Made by a program: the position numbers and the translations under genes. Shown in pieces: positions 1 to 7,843 of a DNA stretch of 64,000 nucleotides; position 1 is the stretch's first letter; every line of letters starts with the position of its first letter. The stretch covers positions 838,018 through 902,017 of the forward strand of contig NZ_JMEX01000008.1 in NCBI RefSeq assembly GCF_000760735.1, in the 5' to 3' direction. Source of the DNA: Rhodococcoides fascians A44A (lineage in GTDB: Bacteria; Actinomycetota; Actinomycetes; Mycobacteriales; Mycobacteriaceae). The notes under the pieces were generated by a model. That model was not told where the DNA came from. It did no database searches and was given only the letters and a program-made list of their open reading frames with translations.

Positions 1-788
1 CCGGAAGAATTGCCGCGTTCTTCGACTTGGACAAGACAATTATCGCCAAGTCGAGCACGCTTGCGTTCAGCAAACCGTTCTTCGATCAGGGGCTGATAAA
101 CAGACGCGCCGTACTGAAGAGCAGCTACGCACAGTTTCTTTTTCTGCTCTCCGGCGCCGACCACGATCAGATGGAACGGATGCGCGCTCATATCGCAGCG
201 ATGTGCGCGGGTTGGGACGTGGAACAAGTCCGTTCGATCGTTGCAGAGACGTTGCACGACATAGTCGATCCACTCGTCTTCGCCGAAGCCGCCGATCTCA
301 TCGCGGATCACAAACTGCGCGGACACGATGTCGTCGTCGTGTCCGCATCCGGCGAGGAGATCGTCAGGCCGATCGCCGAGGCACTCGGCGCGGACATCTC
401 CACGGCAACCAAGATGGAAGTCGAGGACGGCCGCTACAACGGGACCGTCGAGTTCTACTGCTACGGCGAGGGCAAGGTGGAGGCGATGGAGTCTCTCGCC
501 GAGTCCCGAAACTACGATCTGTCACAGTGTTTCGCGTATTCGGACTCCATCACGGACCTGCCGATGCTGGGCGCCGTCGGACACCCGACAGCAGTCAACC
601 CGGACCGGGCGCTACGCAAGGAAGCCGCTGCCGCGGGATGGCCGATTCTGACGTTCTCCAACCCGGTGTCTCTACGATCACGCATCCAGAAACCATCTGG
701 AACAACCGTAGCGGCAAGTGCCGCAGTAGGTTTCAGCGCTCTGGCCGCCGGCGCGATCACCTACGGACTACTCCGCAGAAAACGATGA
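1..788 (+). CDS. HAD-IB (SerB-like) phosphatase, 5'-truncated by window edge
   Basis: The open frame runs in from before base 1. The TTG at 27 lies inside the catalytic motif, so it is not the start. Visible HAD motifs are DLDKT (nucleophile Asp, about bases 24-38), the Ser motif VSASGEE, and a motif IV of the type SDSITDLPM holding the Mg-binding Asp residues. This is the HAD-IB group that includes phosphoserine phosphatase-like enzymes. The C-terminal 30 residues form one Ala/Gly-rich hydrophobic segment followed by RRKR, suggesting a single C-terminal membrane anchor. The position matches Rv3661 of M. tuberculosis, upstream of the Ms1 RNA locus. The substrate is unknown; phosphoserine itself is unproven for this clade. 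Confidence 0.85.
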   Translation, partial: GRIAAFFDLDKTIIAKSSTLAFSKPFFDQGLINRRAVLKSSYAQFLFLLSGADHDQMERMRAHIAAMCAGWDVEQVRSIVAETLHDIVDPLVFAEAADLIADHKLRGHDVVVVSASGEEIVRPIAEALGADISTATKMEVEDGRYNGTVEFYCYGEGKVEAMESLAESRNYDLSQCFAYSDSITDLPMLGAVGHPTAVNPDRALRKEAAAAGWPILTFSNPVSLRSRIQKPSGTTVAASAAVGFSALAAGAITYGLLRRKR

Positions 789-798
789 CCTCTACCCC

Positions 799-827
799 TT
801 GATGTGAGCGGCGCCACAGGGTACAAA
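799..827 (+). promoter_or_regulatory. SigA-type promoter of the Ms1-like RNA
   Basis: A -35 box TTGATG (799-804) is followed after exactly 17 bp by a -10 box TACAAA (822-827), the best housekeeping-type promoter I could find in this gap. It points away from the HAD gene into a 310-bp stretch without an ORF that ends in a strong hairpin with a T run. A transcript would begin near 834. Confidence 0.6.
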
Positions 828-833
828 TGACGT

Positions 834-1146
834 ACGGAAGAACGGAAGGCCAAGTTCGAACCGGAAGAGAAGGTTCGTTTCTCCCGACCGCGATTCCCAG
901 CACGGACATCAGGCACCCACGCGGAGCGCGCCGCTGACAGGGCAGAAGCGCTGTGGGCCTGCGAGTTTCGGGAAGCAGCAGCAAGAACCCTGCACCGGTT
1001 GCAGGGATGACCTCCTACTTCACCGGATCGTCGCCGAGGCCTCGCGATCACAGAATCGCCACAGCCCACCTTTGCACGCTTGGTAACCGGTTAGTCCGTG
1101 CTAAGGGGCGGCGAAGTCGACTTCGGTCGACGACGCCGCCCTTTTG
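834..1146 (+). ncRNA. ms1: Candidate Ms1 / MTS2823 small RNA (RNA polymerase core-binding, 6S-like)
   Basis: No protein-like frame fills this gap. In M. tuberculosis the abundant sRNA MTS2823 (Ms1 in M. smegmatis, about 300 nt, binds RNA polymerase core without sigma) lies between Rv3661 and Rv3662c. The same two gene families flank this interval. The predicted promoter at 799-827 and the terminator at 1103-1144 delimit a transcript of about 310 nt, the expected size. Internal structure is visible: a 7-bp hairpin CCCTGCA/TGCAGGG at 988-1006, and complementary CACGGAC (near 900) and GTCCGTG (near 1094) that could close a long rod. The identity rests on synteny, size and signals, not on an alignment. 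Ends are approximate. Confidence 0.65.
1103..1144. terminator. Hairpin terminator with UUCG tetraloop
   Basis: The outer stem is AAGGGGCGGCG (1103-1113) paired with CGCCGCCCTTT (1134-1144), with one G-T pair. The inner stem is GTCGAC/GTCGAC closed by a TTCG tetraloop. A TTTT run (1142-1145) follows on the plus strand, so it ends the Ms1-like RNA. It could also serve the minus-strand gene ending at 1153. Confidence 0.8.
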
Positions 1147-1152
1147 GGGTTT

Positions 1153-1905
1153 CTACTGGCCTGCGGAGCCGGCGGCCTCCGCAATCGACGTCGCCTCCGC
1201 CGCGCCTGCTTCGAGAGCGCCGCAGCAATAGATGATCCAGCTCCCGACACCCGTCGCCGAGCCGGACGCGAAACCGTCGGCGCCGTCGCGATACGCCTGC
1301 GAACGTCGCATCCAGCTGACCTCGGGCACCCCGAGGTTGTGCGGATCGAGACCGGACGACGCCGCGACCAATCTCGACGCTGCGCGGGCGACCACACCAT
1401 CGGCGGTTCCGAACGGCTTCAACGTCAGCAGCTCACCGTGCACTATCGCCGCGACGACGGGCGCAGGAGCGGACGTACCCCCGGTGACGAGCTGGGCGAG
1501 AAGATCCAACCGATTCCCGACGCCGTCGCGTGGCCGCCCGAGCAGTGCGTCGTCGTCGACGAGGTCGGCCGCAGCGAGCAGGTGCAGCCGTGCAAGTGCT
1601 TGCAGCGGTGCCCGCTTCCACACCGGCAGCATGTTCTGCAGCGCGTCGCCGTCGAGCGCGGACCCGACGCGCAAGCACCCGGCCAGAATGGGATCGCCGT
1701 CCTCGCCTGCACGGGGGAAGTCCATCGTGCCACCGTCGAGCACGGACGACGACCGAGCGGCGCGGACAGCGGCCTCCGCCGCGGTCGCCGGCCAACCCCG
1801 GCGGTTGGCCTTGTGTCGGTGAACAGCGCCGAGAGCATCACGCGCGCGCTCGGCGGCGTCGACGATTCCCGGTAGCTCGAGCAGCGGTGCAAGTGGATCG
1901 GTCAC
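1153..1905 (-). CDS. Degenerate Fic-like protein (Rv3662c family, often labelled oxidoreductase)
   Basis: The GTG start at 1905 is chosen because similarity to the Rv3662c type begins at VTDPLAP and gives 250 residues, close to the 256 of the M. tuberculosis protein. Two landmarks resemble Fic proteins. Residues 52-59 (SSSVLDGG) look like the inhibitory-helix motif (S/T)xxxE(G/N). Residues 163-174 (KPFGTADGVVAR) sit where HPFxxGNGRxxR would be, after a helix like the one preceding Fic motifs. The catalytic His is Lys and GNGR is absent, so AMP transfer is unlikely. The fold assignment is my inference. The gene lies between the Ms1-like RNA and the dpp operon, separated from the latter by a hairpin. 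Confidence 0.7.
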   Translation of the reverse strand: MTDPLAPLLELPGIVDAAERARDALGAVHRHKANRRGWPATAAEAAVRAARSSSVLDGGTMDFPRAGEDGDPILAGCLRVGSALDGDALQNMLPVWKRAPLQALARLHLLAAADLVDDDALLGRPRDGVGNRLDLLAQLVTGGTSAPAPVVAAIVHGELLTLKPFGTADGVVARAASRLVAASSGLDPHNLGVPEVSWMRRSQAYRDGADGFASGSATGVGSWIIYCCGALEAGAAEATSIAEAAGSAGQ

Positions 1906-1943
1906 GAGTGACGACGGTACCCGCGTGCTCTTCTCACCGGCAC

Positions 1944-1997
1944 CGCACCACCGTGCGCTCACGACCGGGACGTCGGCGGTGAACGCACGGTGGTGCG
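1944..1997. terminator. Perfect 14-bp hairpin downstream of dppD
   Basis: CGCACCACCGTGCG (1944-1957) and CGCACGGTGGTGCG (1984-1997) pair perfectly around a 26-nt spacer. It sits in the 106-bp gap after the dppD stop and before the next minus-strand start. It most likely ends or protects the 3' end of the dpp transcript. No T run follows. Confidence 0.6.
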
Positions 1998-2011
1998 AGT
2001 GAACAGGAGGG

Positions 2012-3757
2012 TCAGGCTCCGAGCTGAATGGATCCACCCGGAATAGCGGCGAGCAGCCGCTGCGTGTACTCCTCCTTGGGATTGTCGAAGACCTCGTCGG
2101 TCTTCGCTGCTTCGACGATTTCACCCGAGCGCATGACGAGGACGTCGTCGGCGATCTGCCGGACGACGGCGAGGTCGTGCGTGATGAACAGGTACGTCAG
2201 TCCCAGTTCTGCCTGCAGATCGTTCAACAGGGACAGGATCTGAGCCTGGACGAGTACGTCGAGAGCCGACACCGCCTCGTCGCAGATGACCACCTCGGGC
2301 TGAAGCGCGAGTGCACGGGCAATGGCCACACGTTGACGCTGACCACCGGACAACTCGTTGGGGAACCGCCGCATGACCGAGGCCGGCAGCGACACCTTGT
2401 CCAGCAGATCCCGCACCCGAGCTTCGCGCTCCTTCTTGGTGCCGACGCTGTGGGTGCGCAGCGGCTCCTCGATGGTGCGGAAGATCGAGTACATCGGATC
2501 CAGTGAGCCGTAGGGGTTCTGGAAGATCGGCTGGACCCGGCGCCGGAACGCGAATGCATCCTTGTTGGACAGCCCGGCGACGTCGCGGCCGTCGAACTTC
2601 ACCGTTCCTTCGGTCGGGTCGAGCAAGCCGAGAACCATCTGCGCCACAGTCGATTTACCGGACCCGGACTCGCCGACGATGGCCGTCGTAGTACCGCGCT
2701 CGACCGTGAAGGACACGTCCTTGACGGCGGTGAAGAGCGTCGATTTGAACGGGCTTCCGCCGCGCAGCTTGAACTGCTTGGTCAGATGATCGACCACCAG
2801 CACGGTGTCCTTGGCGGGCTCGAAGGCACTGTCGTGCTCCTCGGCGACGACCTCCCCGGCAACCTCCTTGGCTTGCTCGACGATCTCCTTGCGCACCGCC
2901 GACGACTTCAGCCGCTGCGACGCCAGCGACGGTGCCGCCGCGACCAGCTTCTTCGTGTACGGGTGCTGCGGATTCTGCAGAATCTCCAGTGCCGGACCGG
3001 ATTCGACGATCCGGCCCTTGCTCATGACCACCAGGTGCTCGGCGCGCTCGGCAGCAAGACCGAGATCGTGGGTGATGAGCAGAACCGCAGTTCCGAGTTC
3101 CTTCGTCAGACCTTCGAGATGGTCGAGAATCTGACGCTGCACGGTGACGTCGAGCGCGGACGTCGGCTCGTCGGCGATGAGCAGTTTCGGCCGGGCGGAC
3201 AATCCGATCGCGATGAGTGCACGCTGACGCATACCACCGGAGAACTCGTGCGGGTACTGATTGACACGCTTCGCCGAGTCCGTCAGGCCTGCTTCGTCGA
3301 GCAGTTCGATCGCCCGAGCCTTCGCGGCCTTGCCTTTGGCAATGTTGTTGGCCGCCAACGCCTCCTCGATCTGGAAACCGATCTTCCACACCGGGTTGAG
3401 GTTGGACATCGGGTCCTGAGGAACCAGCCCGATCTGACTGCCGCGTACCTCGACGAAGTCCTTCTCCTTGGCCGTGGCCAGGTCCTTGCCGTCGAACAGG
3501 ATCTCGCCGCCGGTCACCTTGCCGGTGCCGGGCAACAGATTGATGATGGCGTGCGCCGTCGTCGACTTACCGGATCCCGATTCGCCGACGATGGCCACGG
3601 TCTGGCCGGGATAGACCGTCAAGCTGACACCTCGAACTGCCGGTACCGGACCGGAATTCGACTGGAAGGACACCTCGAGGTTCTTGATGTCGAGCAGAGG
3701 CTGCTCTGCTCTGCCTGGATCAGTGGTCATCGCGTCGTCTTTCGTACGTTCGCTCAT
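2012..3757 (-). CDS. dppD: Peptide ABC transporter, fused dual ATPase (DppD-DppF type)
   Basis: This 581-residue protein contains two complete ABC cassettes. Domain 1 has Walker A GESGSGKST (58-66), signature FSGGM (172-176) and Walker B LLIADEP (192-198). Domain 2 has an identical Walker A (362-370) and signature LSGGQ (469-473). Each cassette is followed by the NPxxPYT-type extension of oligopeptide transporters. In enterobacteria these two halves are separate DppD and DppF; fusion is normal in mycobacteria (Rv3663c). The ATG at 3757 overlaps the dppC stop as ATGA, which fixes the start and implies translational coupling. It energises import through DppB/DppC at the cytoplasmic face. Confidence 0.93.
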   Translation of the reverse strand: MSERTKDDAMTTDPGRAEQPLLDIKNLEVSFQSNSGPVPAVRGVSLTVYPGQTVAIVGESGSGKSTTAHAIINLLPGTGKVTGGEILFDGKDLATAKEKDFVEVRGSQIGLVPQDPMSNLNPVWKIGFQIEEALAANNIAKGKAAKARAIELLDEAGLTDSAKRVNQYPHEFSGGMRQRALIAIGLSARPKLLIADEPTSALDVTVQRQILDHLEGLTKELGTAVLLITHDLGLAAERAEHLVVMSKGRIVESGPALEILQNPQHPYTKKLVAAAPSLASQRLKSSAVRKEIVEQAKEVAGEVVAEEHDSAFEPAKDTVLVVDHLTKQFKLRGGSPFKSTLFTAVKDVSFTVERGTTTAIVGESGSGKSTVAQMVLGLLDPTEGTVKFDGRDVAGLSNKDAFAFRRRVQPIFQNPYGSLDPMYSIFRTIEEPLRTHSVGTKKEREARVRDLLDKVSLPASVMRRFPNELSGGQRQRVAIARALALQPEVVICDEAVSALDVLVQAQILSLLNDLQAELGLTYLFITHDLAVVRQIADDVLVMRSGEIVEAAKTDEVFDNPKEEYTQRLLAAIPGGSIQLGA

Positions 3758-4713
3758 CGCTTACGGGCCTTCGGGTCGAGAGCGTCGCGCAACGCGTCGC
3801 CCATCATGATGAAGCCCAGCACGGTGATTGCCAGTGCCGCTGCGGGATAGAACAGAATCGTCGATCCCTGACGCAGGGTGACCTGCGCGGCACTGATGTC
3901 GCCGCCCCAGGACACCTCGGTCGGGGGAAGCCCGATACCCAGGAAGGACAGCGTGGCTTCGGCAACGATGAAGGTACCGAGCGAGATCGTCGTGATGACG
4001 ATGATCGGAGCCATCGAGTTCGGGAGGACGTGCCGAATCAGGGTGCGCACCTTGGAGACTCCCAATGCACGGGAGGCCATGACGTAGTCGTTGTTCTTCG
4101 CCGACAGCACGGCGCCACGCGTGATGCGCGCCATCTGCGGCCAACCGAACAGTGCGAGAACGAGAATCACGGTCCAGATGGTGCGATCGGTGAAGAGCTG
4201 CATGAGCACGATGGCAGCGAGGATCAGCGGGACACCGAAGAAGATGTCTGTGAGACGGGACAGCAGCGAATCCGCCCAGCCGCCGTAGAAGCCGGCGAAC
4301 GCACCGAACAGCACGCCGATGACCAGAACGAGGAAGGTGACTCCGACACCGGTCAGCACCGACGCGCGTGCGCCGTAGATGGTGCGTGCGTAGATGTCAC
4401 AGCCCTGCCGGTCGAATCCGAAGATGTGGCCGGACTGCGGTCCCTGCATGCTGAAGTCCAGGTTGCAGTACCTGGGGTCGGCGCTGGTGAACAGCGACGG
4501 GAACGCAGCGACGACGATGACGGCCAGAATGATGAGAGCCGAGACGATGAAGATCGGACGCTTGCGCAGGCTCACCCACGCGTCCTTCCAGATGCTGGCG
4601 GGCGCCTCGTCGATGTTCACCGCATCGGTCTGACTGACGTCGATGACCTCGTCTTGTTCGACGAATCGCGCTTGCCGCACGGAGCGGTCGTTCGAAGATG
4701 TGGACTCAGGCAT
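3754..4713 (-). CDS. dppC: Peptide ABC transporter permease DppC
   Basis: The 319-residue membrane protein starts with a cytoplasmic tail of about 50 residues. Hydrophobic helices follow, as does the EAA-type cytoplasmic loop typical of this permease family (ALGVSKVRTLIRHVLPN). The N-terminal helix and the extracytoplasmic loop carrying FGFDRQGCDIYAR are characteristic of DppC/OppC. The gene overlaps dppB by 8 bp and dppD by 4 bp, so the three are almost certainly cotranslated. It forms the heterodimeric channel with DppB. The order matches Rv3664c. Confidence 0.92.
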   Translation of the reverse strand: MPESTSSNDRSVRQARFVEQDEVIDVSQTDAVNIDEAPASIWKDAWVSLRKRPIFIVSALIILAVIVVAAFPSLFTSADPRYCNLDFSMQGPQSGHIFGFDRQGCDIYARTIYGARASVLTGVGVTFLVLVIGVLFGAFAGFYGGWADSLLSRLTDIFFGVPLILAAIVLMQLFTDRTIWTVILVLALFGWPQMARITRGAVLSAKNNDYVMASRALGVSKVRTLIRHVLPNSMAPIIVITTISLGTFIVAEATLSFLGIGLPPTEVSWGGDISAAQVTLRQGSTILFYPAAALAITVLGFIMMGDALRDALDPKARKR

Positions 4714-5632
4714 AACGGATCCTTGGGTCGAGCGCTGCGTAGAGGAGATCGACGACGAGGTTCGCGATCAGGTAGACGACGATCAGGACGGTCACGAAGG
4801 ACACCACCGTCGGCGCCTCACCTCGGATGACCGCCTGGTAGATCGTGCCGCCGACGCCGTTGATGTTGAAGATTCCCTCGGTGATGATCGCGCCGCCCAT
4901 CAGAGCAGCGAGGTCCGCGCCGAGGAACGTGACGACCGGGATGAGCGAGTTACGCAAGACGTGCACGTTCACGACACGGCTGCGGGACAGGCCCTTGGCC
5001 GTCGACGTGCGCACGAAGTCCGCACTCAGGTTCTCCGCGACCGAGGTTCGCGTCAGGCGCACCACGTACGCGAAGGACACGGCACCGAGCACGAATGCCG
5101 GGAGCAGCAGATTCTTGAAACTGGTGTTGCCACCGACCGTCGGCGGGACGATGCCCCATTTGATGCCGATGAAGAACTGCGCCAGGAAGCCGATGACGAA
5201 GATCGGCACGGCGATGATGACGAGGCTGACGATCAGCACGGTCGAGTCGAACAGCTTGCCCTTGCGAAGACCGGCGATCAGACCGAAGCCGATACCGAAG
5301 ACACCCTCGATGACGAGAGCCATCGCGGCGAGCTTGGCGGTGATCGGAAATGCCTGCACGAGAACTTCGCTGACGGGACGGCCGGAGAACGACATTCCGA
5401 AGTCGAAGGTGAAGATGCCCTTCAGGTACAGCAGGTACTGGACAATGAACGGCTGGTCGAGGTTGTAGCGAGCCCGCAGCTGATCGGCGACGGCGGGGCT
5501 GATGGCCTTGTCACCTGCGAGTGCGGCAATGGGGTCTCCTGGAAGCAAGAAGACCATGGCGTAGATCAGGAATGTCGCCCCGATGAAAACGGGGATCATC
5601 TGAAGTAATCGGCGTCCGATGTACCAGAGCAT
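4706..5632 (-). CDS. dppB: Peptide ABC transporter permease DppB
   Basis: A 308-residue permease begins MLWYIGRRLLQMIPVF, the standard first helix of DppB/OppB proteins. The FLLPGDPIAAL segment follows, and near the C-terminus the EAA loop TAKGLSRSRVVNVHVLRNS. The ATG at 5632 is supported by an exceptionally strong ribosome-binding site (5634-5647). It is the first gene of the membrane part of the transporter, 142 bp downstream of dppA, with a stable stem-loop between them. It pairs with DppC. Confidence 0.92.
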   Translation of the reverse strand: MLWYIGRRLLQMIPVFIGATFLIYAMVFLLPGDPIAALAGDKAISPAVADQLRARYNLDQPFIVQYLLYLKGIFTFDFGMSFSGRPVSEVLVQAFPITAKLAAMALVIEGVFGIGFGLIAGLRKGKLFDSTVLIVSLVIIAVPIFVIGFLAQFFIGIKWGIVPPTVGGNTSFKNLLLPAFVLGAVSFAYVVRLTRTSVAENLSADFVRTSTAKGLSRSRVVNVHVLRNSLIPVVTFLGADLAALMGGAIITEGIFNINGVGGTIYQAVIRGEAPTVVSFVTVLIVVYLIANLVVDLLYAALDPRIRYA

Positions 5633-5633
5633 C

Positions 5634-5647
5634 GGATCACCTCCTTT
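5634..5647 (-). promoter_or_regulatory. Extended Shine-Dalgarno of dppB
   Basis: On the minus strand AAAGGAGGTGATCC lies directly before the dppB ATG. It contains the full complement of the 16S rRNA 3' tail (AAGGAGGTGATC), with GGAGG 8 nt from the start. Few genes in this window come near such complementarity. It probably compensates for reduced mRNA beyond the upstream stem-loop. Confidence 0.85.
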
Positions 5648-5710
5648 GGAGGAAGGTGGACGTCACCGAGAAGGCCGGGGCGTCGAAAAGTAGTGAGGGG
5701 GCAAGCACAC

Positions 5711-5747
5711 GAGCAGGGCGGTAGGTGAAAGACCTACCGCCCTGCTC
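5711..5747. terminator. dppA-dppB intercistronic stem-loop (partial terminator or 3' stabiliser)
   Basis: A perfect 16-bp stem (5711-5726 with 5732-5747) encloses a 5-nt GAAAG loop, 28 bp after the dppA stop. No T run follows on the minus strand, so it is more likely an mRNA 3'-end stabiliser or leaky terminator than a full stop. Such a structure would let the binding protein be made in excess over the permease and ATPase, as is usual for ABC importers. Confidence 0.75.
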
Positions 5748-5774
5748 GGTCTCATGGAGCTGAAGAAGAGAAGA

Positions 5775-7403
5775 TCAGTTCTTCTCGATCTCGTTGTAGA
5801 TCGGGATACCGTCCCAGCCGATCTTCACGTTGGTCACGTTCTCGGACCAGCCGCTGGCTGCGTTGCGGTACCAGTTCGGCACTGCGGGAAGGTCGTTCAG
5901 CAGGATCGACTGAGCCTGGTTGACCAGTTCCTGCGCTTTGTCCTTGTCCGTCTCACCTGCGGACTCGCGGAGCAGACGGTCGAACTCGGGGTTGGAGTAG
6001 TCACCGTCGTTGGAGCTGCCGCCGGTCTGGTAGTTCTGCGCCAGGAAGCCGTACTGCTGCGGGTAGTCACCCTGCCAGCCCGAGCGGAACGCCGTCGGGA
6101 TGGTGCGGTTGGTGGCCTCGGTACGCAGCTGAGCGAACGTCGGGTACGGAGCACCCTGCGCCTCGATGCCGAGCGTGTTGCGGATGCTGTTGGTGACAGC
6201 GTCGACCCATTCCTGGTGTCCACCATCGGAGTTGTACGCGATGGCGAAGGTGCCGGTCCACGGTGCGATGGCGTCGGCCTGAGCCCACAGAGCCTTCGCG
6301 GCCTCGGGGTCGTACTCCACGTTGGACTCGTTCTCGAGCGAATCCGTCCAGCCCTCGATGGCCGGGCTGGTGTAGTCCTTGGCCGGGGTACGCGTGTTGT
6401 TGAAGATCTGCTCGGTGATCTGATCGCGGTTGATCGCCTTGGAGATCGCCTGACGACGCAGAACGCCTTCCTCGCCGCCGAAGTGTGCGAGACGCGACGG
6501 GATGGTGAACGTCTCGATGCTGGCGGACGGCTGGTTGACCGTGCGGCCGGGCAGATCGGTCTCGAACGTGGTGACGGCCGAGGACGGAACGTTGTCGAGG
6601 ACGTCGACGTTGTTCGACAGCAGATCCGTGTAGGCGGTGTCCAGGTTGCTGTAGAGGATGAAGCTGACACCACCGTTGGCGGGCTTACGGTTTCCGTCGT
6701 AGTCCGGGTTGGTGATCAGGTCGATGCGGACGTTGTGCTGCCACGCACCTTCGGAGGCGAACTTGTACGGTCCGTTGCCGATGGGGTTCTCGCCGAATGC
6801 CGCGATGTCGTCGTATGCGACCTCGGGAAGCGGGTAGTACGCGGCGAATCCGAGACGATCGGGGAATGCTGCCTCAGGCTGCTTGAGCTCGATGGTGAAC
6901 GTCTTGTCGTCGACGACCTTCAGTCCGGACATGGTCTGGACGGTCGGGTTCTCGGCGGCGACCTCGTCGTAGCCCTGAATCGGGTCGAAGAACGATCCCT
7001 GCAGCTGCGCGTTGGTGGACAGCGCGCCGTAGTTCCAGGCGTCGACGAAGGAGTTGGAGGTGACGGGGGTTCCGTCGGTGAACGTCCATCCGTCCTTCAA
7101 CGTGATGGTGTAGTTCTGACCGTCGGTGGTGTCGATGGACTCGGCCACCTCGTTCTGCACACCACCCTCGGGCGTGTACGAGACCAGGCCGGCGAAGATC
7201 GAGTCGACGACTCGGCCACCGGTGTTCTCGCTGGTATTCGTAGGAACAAGCGGGTTCTGGGGCTCGCCACTCCAGGCGTTGATGATCGCTGAGCCGTCTC
7301 CCGACCCTCCGCTGCTCGTCGAGTCACCGGACGAGCACGCCGTGACCAGCGCCGCTGATACGACAACCGCTACCGCAGCTGTCGCAATGCGTGTTCTACG
7401 CAA
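5775..7403 (-). CDS. dppA: Peptide-binding lipoprotein DppA (SBP family 5)
   Basis: The TTG at 7403 is preferred: it follows GAGAGGA at good spacing and gives a clean lipoprotein signal (MRRTR, hydrophobic stretch, lipobox VTAC with Cys at residue 23). The longer frame to 7499 would add an unrelated Arg-rich tail. The mature protein of about 520 residues has the family 5 features: INAWSGEPQNPLVPTN near the start, YTPEGGVQNEVAESI, and GWTFTDGTPVTSNSF. It captures peptides outside the membrane for DppB/C/D. It is transcribed as the first gene of the operon from the long gap shared with acs. It matches Rv3666c, whose transporter has been linked to peptide and heme uptake. Confidence 0.92.
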   Translation of the reverse strand: MRRTRIATAAVAVVVSAALVTACSSGDSTSSGGSGDGSAIINAWSGEPQNPLVPTNTSENTGGRVVDSIFAGLVSYTPEGGVQNEVAESIDTTDGQNYTITLKDGWTFTDGTPVTSNSFVDAWNYGALSTNAQLQGSFFDPIQGYDEVAAENPTVQTMSGLKVVDDKTFTIELKQPEAAFPDRLGFAAYYPLPEVAYDDIAAFGENPIGNGPYKFASEGAWQHNVRIDLITNPDYDGNRKPANGGVSFILYSNLDTAYTDLLSNNVDVLDNVPSSAVTTFETDLPGRTVNQPSASIETFTIPSRLAHFGGEEGVLRRQAISKAINRDQITEQIFNNTRTPAKDYTSPAIEGWTDSLENESNVEYDPEAAKALWAQADAIAPWTGTFAIAYNSDGGHQEWVDAVTNSIRNTLGIEAQGAPYPTFAQLRTEATNRTIPTAFRSGWQGDYPQQYGFLAQNYQTGGSSNDGDYSNPEFDRLLRESAGETDKDKAQELVNQAQSILLNDLPAVPNWYRNAASGWSENVTNVKIGWDGIPIYNEIEKN

Positions 7404-7843
7404 GACAAATCCTCTCTTCGGTCGATCACGGGTTCGCCGTGATCTTCTCCCCACGGGCGTCACGCCCACGGGGTTCTGTGGGGCGACCGCCGGCCACATC
7501 CTTTAGTGCGGGGTGGCAACGATCTCAATACCGCAGACTTTAGACACATCCTGAAACGAACATGTGAACTCCCCCAGTTTTTGCTGACTCGCGAGTAAGC
7601 ACGAAACACGATCGAAACTTTTCGGCAAGTCATTTCCCACCGCTCGAGAGCCCCTCCGAACGGGCAGGCCCGACGGATCAGTCCTGAATACCGTCCGTCG
7701 CGGAAAACCGACCGATCACCGCAGATCAGAGGGTTGCACGCCGCTGCAACGATGCGACCGCCCTCACATGTGACTACCCTCACAAGGGCTGCCTGTGATG
7801 GCATCGAGCGCCTTACGCGGACGACGAAAGCGAGCAATCAGAG
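7404..7843. other. 440-bp divergent regulatory region between dppA and acs
   Basis: This gap must hold the promoters of the dpp operon (leftward) and acs (rightward). It contains a perfect CRP-type palindrome at 7769-7784, a duplicated octamer CCCTCACA (7761-7768 and 7777-7784) overlapping it, and a small palindrome ACTCGCGAGT (7587-7596). An imperfect GC-rich hairpin around 7449-7474 lies in the dppA leader. No ORF in it looks protein-coding. Confidence 0.6.
7769..7784. promoter_or_regulatory. CRP (cAMP receptor protein) binding site upstream of acs
   Basis: The sequence TGTGA-CTACCC-TCACA is a perfect match to the TGTGA-N6-TCACA consensus shared by E. coli CRP and mycobacterial Rv3676. It lies 60 bp before the acs start. 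The crp gene itself is in this window at 16912. acs is a classical CRP target in other bacteria, so cAMP control of acetate activation is likely here; the direction of the effect cannot be read. Confidence 0.8.

Noticed and set aside
5754-7292. A 512-codon plus-strand frame opposite dppA
   Set aside because: dppA has a lipobox and family 5 blocks on the minus strand. The opposing frame is a shadow.
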